Made by a program: the position numbers and the translations under genes
Part shown: piece after piece, positions 62,465-64,000 of the stretch
Layout of the letters: each line of letters opens with the position of its first letter
Numbering within the stretch: position 1 is the stretch's first letter
The notes under the pieces: model-generated
Seen by the model: only the letters and a program-made list of their open reading frames with translations
Told to the model about the DNA's origin: nothing
Database searches by the model: none
Origin: Sulfuritalea hydrogenivorans sk43H
GTDB lineage: Bacteria; Pseudomonadota; Gammaproteobacteria; Burkholderiales; Rhodocyclaceae
DNA: 64,000 nucleotides
Direction of reading: 5' to 3'
Assembly: GCF_000828635.1 (NCBI RefSeq)
Contig: NZ_AP012547.1
Span: 2,914,001 to 2,978,000, forward strand

Positions 62465-64000
62465 TGCCGCGGCTGACCTCCCTGCTCGACACGGGTTCGG
62501 CAGCCTTCGCCGCCAATGTCGCGCGCATGAGCGAGCGGCTCGCCGAGGTGCGCACACTGGAACAGAAGGTGCGCGAGGAGTCGGCATCGAAGCGCGACAA
62601 GTTCGAAAAGCGCGGCCAGTTGCTGCCGCGTGAGCGCGTCGCGCGCCTGCTCGATCGCGGCAGCGACTTCATCGAATTCGCCACGCTGGCCGGCCTCGGC
62701 ATGCACGACGACGACGGCAGTACGTCGGTGCTCGGCGGCGGTTCCATCATCGGCATCGGCACCGTCAGCGGCAAGCGCTGCGTGGTGATGGCCAGCGACA
62801 GCGCGATCAAGGGCGGCACCATCCCGCCGATGGGTTTGAAGAAGAGCCTGCGCGCGCAGGAGATCGCCCGCGACAACCGCCTGCCGCTGCTCTACCTGGT
62901 CGAAAGCGGCGGCGCCAACCTGATCTACCAGTCGGAAATCTTCATCGAGGGCGGTCGCAGCTTTGCCAACCAGGCGCGGCTTTCCGCCGCCGGCATTCCG
63001 CAGATCGCCGTGGTGCACGGCGCCTCCACCGCCGGCGGCGCCTATCTGCCGGGGCTATCCGACTACGTGATCCTGGTGCGCGGGCGCTCCAGCATCTATC
63101 TGGCCGGGCCGCCGCTGGTCAAGGCAGCCATCGGTGAAGACGTGGACGAGGAGTCGTTGGGCGGCGCCGAGACCCACGCCGGCGTCACCGGCCTGGGCGA
63201 GTACCTTTGCGAGGACGATGCCCATGCGCTTGCCATGGCACGCGAAGTCATGGATAAACTCAACTGGAACGCCGTTGCCTGCCCGCGAAGCGGAATTCCA
63301 GGCACGCAGAGCGCAGCAGCGCCGACTTTTTCATCCCCGCACTTCCCTGCCGGGGAGTTGATGGGACTGGTCCCCGCCGACGAGCGCGAGCCCTACGACG
63401 TGCGCGAAGTCATCGCGCGCCTGGTCGACGCCTCCGACTTTCTCGAATTCAAGGCCACCTACGGCAGCGACACGATCTGCGGCCACGCCCGCCTGCACGG
63501 CCACACGGTCGGCATCCTCGGCAACAACGGCCCGATCCAGCCCAACGGCTCGACCAAGGCCGCGCAATTCATCCAGCTTTGTGACCAGAGCAATACGCCA
63601 TTGATCTTCCTGCAGAACACCACCGGCTACATGGTCGGCTCCGTAGCCGAGCGGGCCGGGGCGATCAAGCATGGCTCGAAGATGATCCAGGCCGTGGCCA
63701 ACGCCCGCGTGCCCAAGCTCACCGTCGTGCTCGGCGGCTCTTACGGCGCCGGCAACTACGGCATGTGCGGCCGCGGCTTCGATCCGCGTTTCATTTTCTC
63801 GTGGCCCTCGGCGCGCACCGCCGTCATGGGCGCGGCGCAGGCGGCAAAGGTGATGGAAATCGTCGGCCGCGCCAAGCTCGAACGCGCCGGACAACCCGCC
63901 AACGAAGCGGCGCTGGCCGCCATGAGCGAAGGCCTGCGGCTGCGGCTGGAGAAGGAATCCTCGGTGCTGTTCGGTACCGCGCGCATGTGGGACGACGGCA
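62464..64000 (+). CDS. Acyl-CoA carboxylase carboxyltransferase (beta) subunit, 3' end missing
   Basis: About 512 residues are present and the frame is open to the window end. N-terminal carboxyltransferase domain: KFEKRGQLLPRERVARLLDRGS, AIKGGTIPPMGLKKSLRAQEIA, LVESGGANL, GASTAGGAYLPGLSDY. C-terminal domain: ILGNNGPIQPNGSTKAAQFIQLCDQ, FLQNTTGYMVG, GSYGAGNYGMCGRGFDPRF. The substrate could be methylcrotonyl-, geranyl- or a related branched acyl-CoA; the SDR partner favours an Atu-type terpenoid path. Between the domains, residues about 270-289 are encoded by stem-loop repeat copy B. Confidence 0.87.
   Translation, partial: MPRLTSLLDTGSAAFAANVARMSERLAEVRTLEQKVREESASKRDKFEKRGQLLPRERVARLLDRGSDFIEFATLAGLGMHDDDGSTSVLGGGSIIGIGTVSGKRCVVMASDSAIKGGTIPPMGLKKSLRAQEIARDNRLPLLYLVESGGANLIYQSEIFIEGGRSFANQARLSAAGIPQIAVVHGASTAGGAYLPGLSDYVILVRGRSSIYLAGPPLVKAAIGEDVDEESLGGAETHAGVTGLGEYLCEDDAHALAMAREVMDKLNWNAVACPRSGIPGTQSAAAPTFSSPHFPAGELMGLVPADEREPYDVREVIARLVDASDFLEFKATYGSDTICGHARLHGHTVGILGNNGPIQPNGSTKAAQFIQLCDQSNTPLIFLQNTTGYMVGSVAERAGAIKHGSKMIQAVANARVPKLTVVLGGSYGAGNYGMCGRGFDPRFIFSWPSARTAVMGAAQAAKVMEIVGRAKLERAGQPANEAALAAMSEGLRLRLEKESSVLFGTARMWDDG
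63271..63327 (+). repeat. Stem-loop repeat, copy B (inside the carboxylase gene)
   Basis: 57 bases matching copy A at 50 of 57 positions. The outer stem GCCTG/CAGGC encloses CCCGCGAAGCGGAATTC, followed by a spacer and CAGCGCCGACT. It is read in frame as AVACPRSGIPGTQSAAAPT at the linker between the two carboxyltransferase domains, a site likely to tolerate extra residues. Confidence 0.85.

Overview
The window is high-GC, densely coded DNA from a bacterial chromosome, most likely a betaproteobacterium of the Rhodocyclales or a close relative (Azoarcus, Thauera, Sterolibacterium-like). Three things suggest this: the conserved order murA-hisG-hisD ... hisB-hisH-hisA-hisF-hisI-hisE-HIT-tatABC; an NADP-linked 2-oxoglutarate:ferredoxin oxidoreductase of the kind known from anaerobic aromatic degraders; and several aromatic or terpenoid acyl-CoA genes. 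The taxonomy is an inference. No rRNA, tRNA, CRISPR array or transposase was recognised, and no gene-free stretch exceeds 300 bases.

Layout. 1-2.4 kb is the end of a phenylacetyl-CoA (paa) operon. 2.4-4.5 kb holds a toxin-antitoxin pair behind a large palindrome, a methyltransferase and msrA. 4.5-10.9 kb is a minus-strand catabolic cluster (MBL-fold protein, flavin monooxygenase, DUF2783 protein, VOC protein, FAH-family hydrolase, zeta-class GST/maleylacetoacetate isomerase), split by a plus-strand FimV-like gene. 11-16.9 kb carries an ankyrin protein, a TonB-like protein, a GGDEF-EAL protein, a Nif3-like protein and an HtrA protease. 17-21.7 kb is korABC. 21.9-25.3 kb holds a HAD phosphatase and two overlapping c-di-GMP-type genes that have lost key catalytic residues. 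25.3-31 kb is tatABC, hinT and hisEIFAHB.

At 31-35.3 kb the his operon is interrupted. hisC is inverted and followed by a secreted caspase/formylglycine-enzyme-like protein and a Phd/VapC module; hisD-hisG-murA-bolA then resume. 38.7-44.4 kb has a YadGH-type ABC exporter and a complete mlaFEDACB phospholipid-transport operon. 44.6-60.1 kb is a sigma54-type regulator followed by an MSHA-like type IV pilus cluster (mshM, L, N, E, G, I, J, K), ending in an unusual 829-residue lectin-like prepilin and a canonical prepilin. 60.2-64 kb has rpe, a MerR regulator and a divergent PECR-like reductase/acyl-CoA carboxylase operon that runs off the end.

The most novel signal is at DNA level. A stem-loop repeat with a fully compensated variable base pair occurs three times in 3.2 kb, and two copies are translated in frame inside unrelated proteins as an RSGIPGTQS-type peptide. 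The 3' end of those two coding copies carries the word CCAGCGCCGACT, whose 10-base core recurs about ten times in the window, usually encoding PAPT with the same codons. A second composite hairpin repeat sits between hisF and hisI and between mlaC and mlaB.
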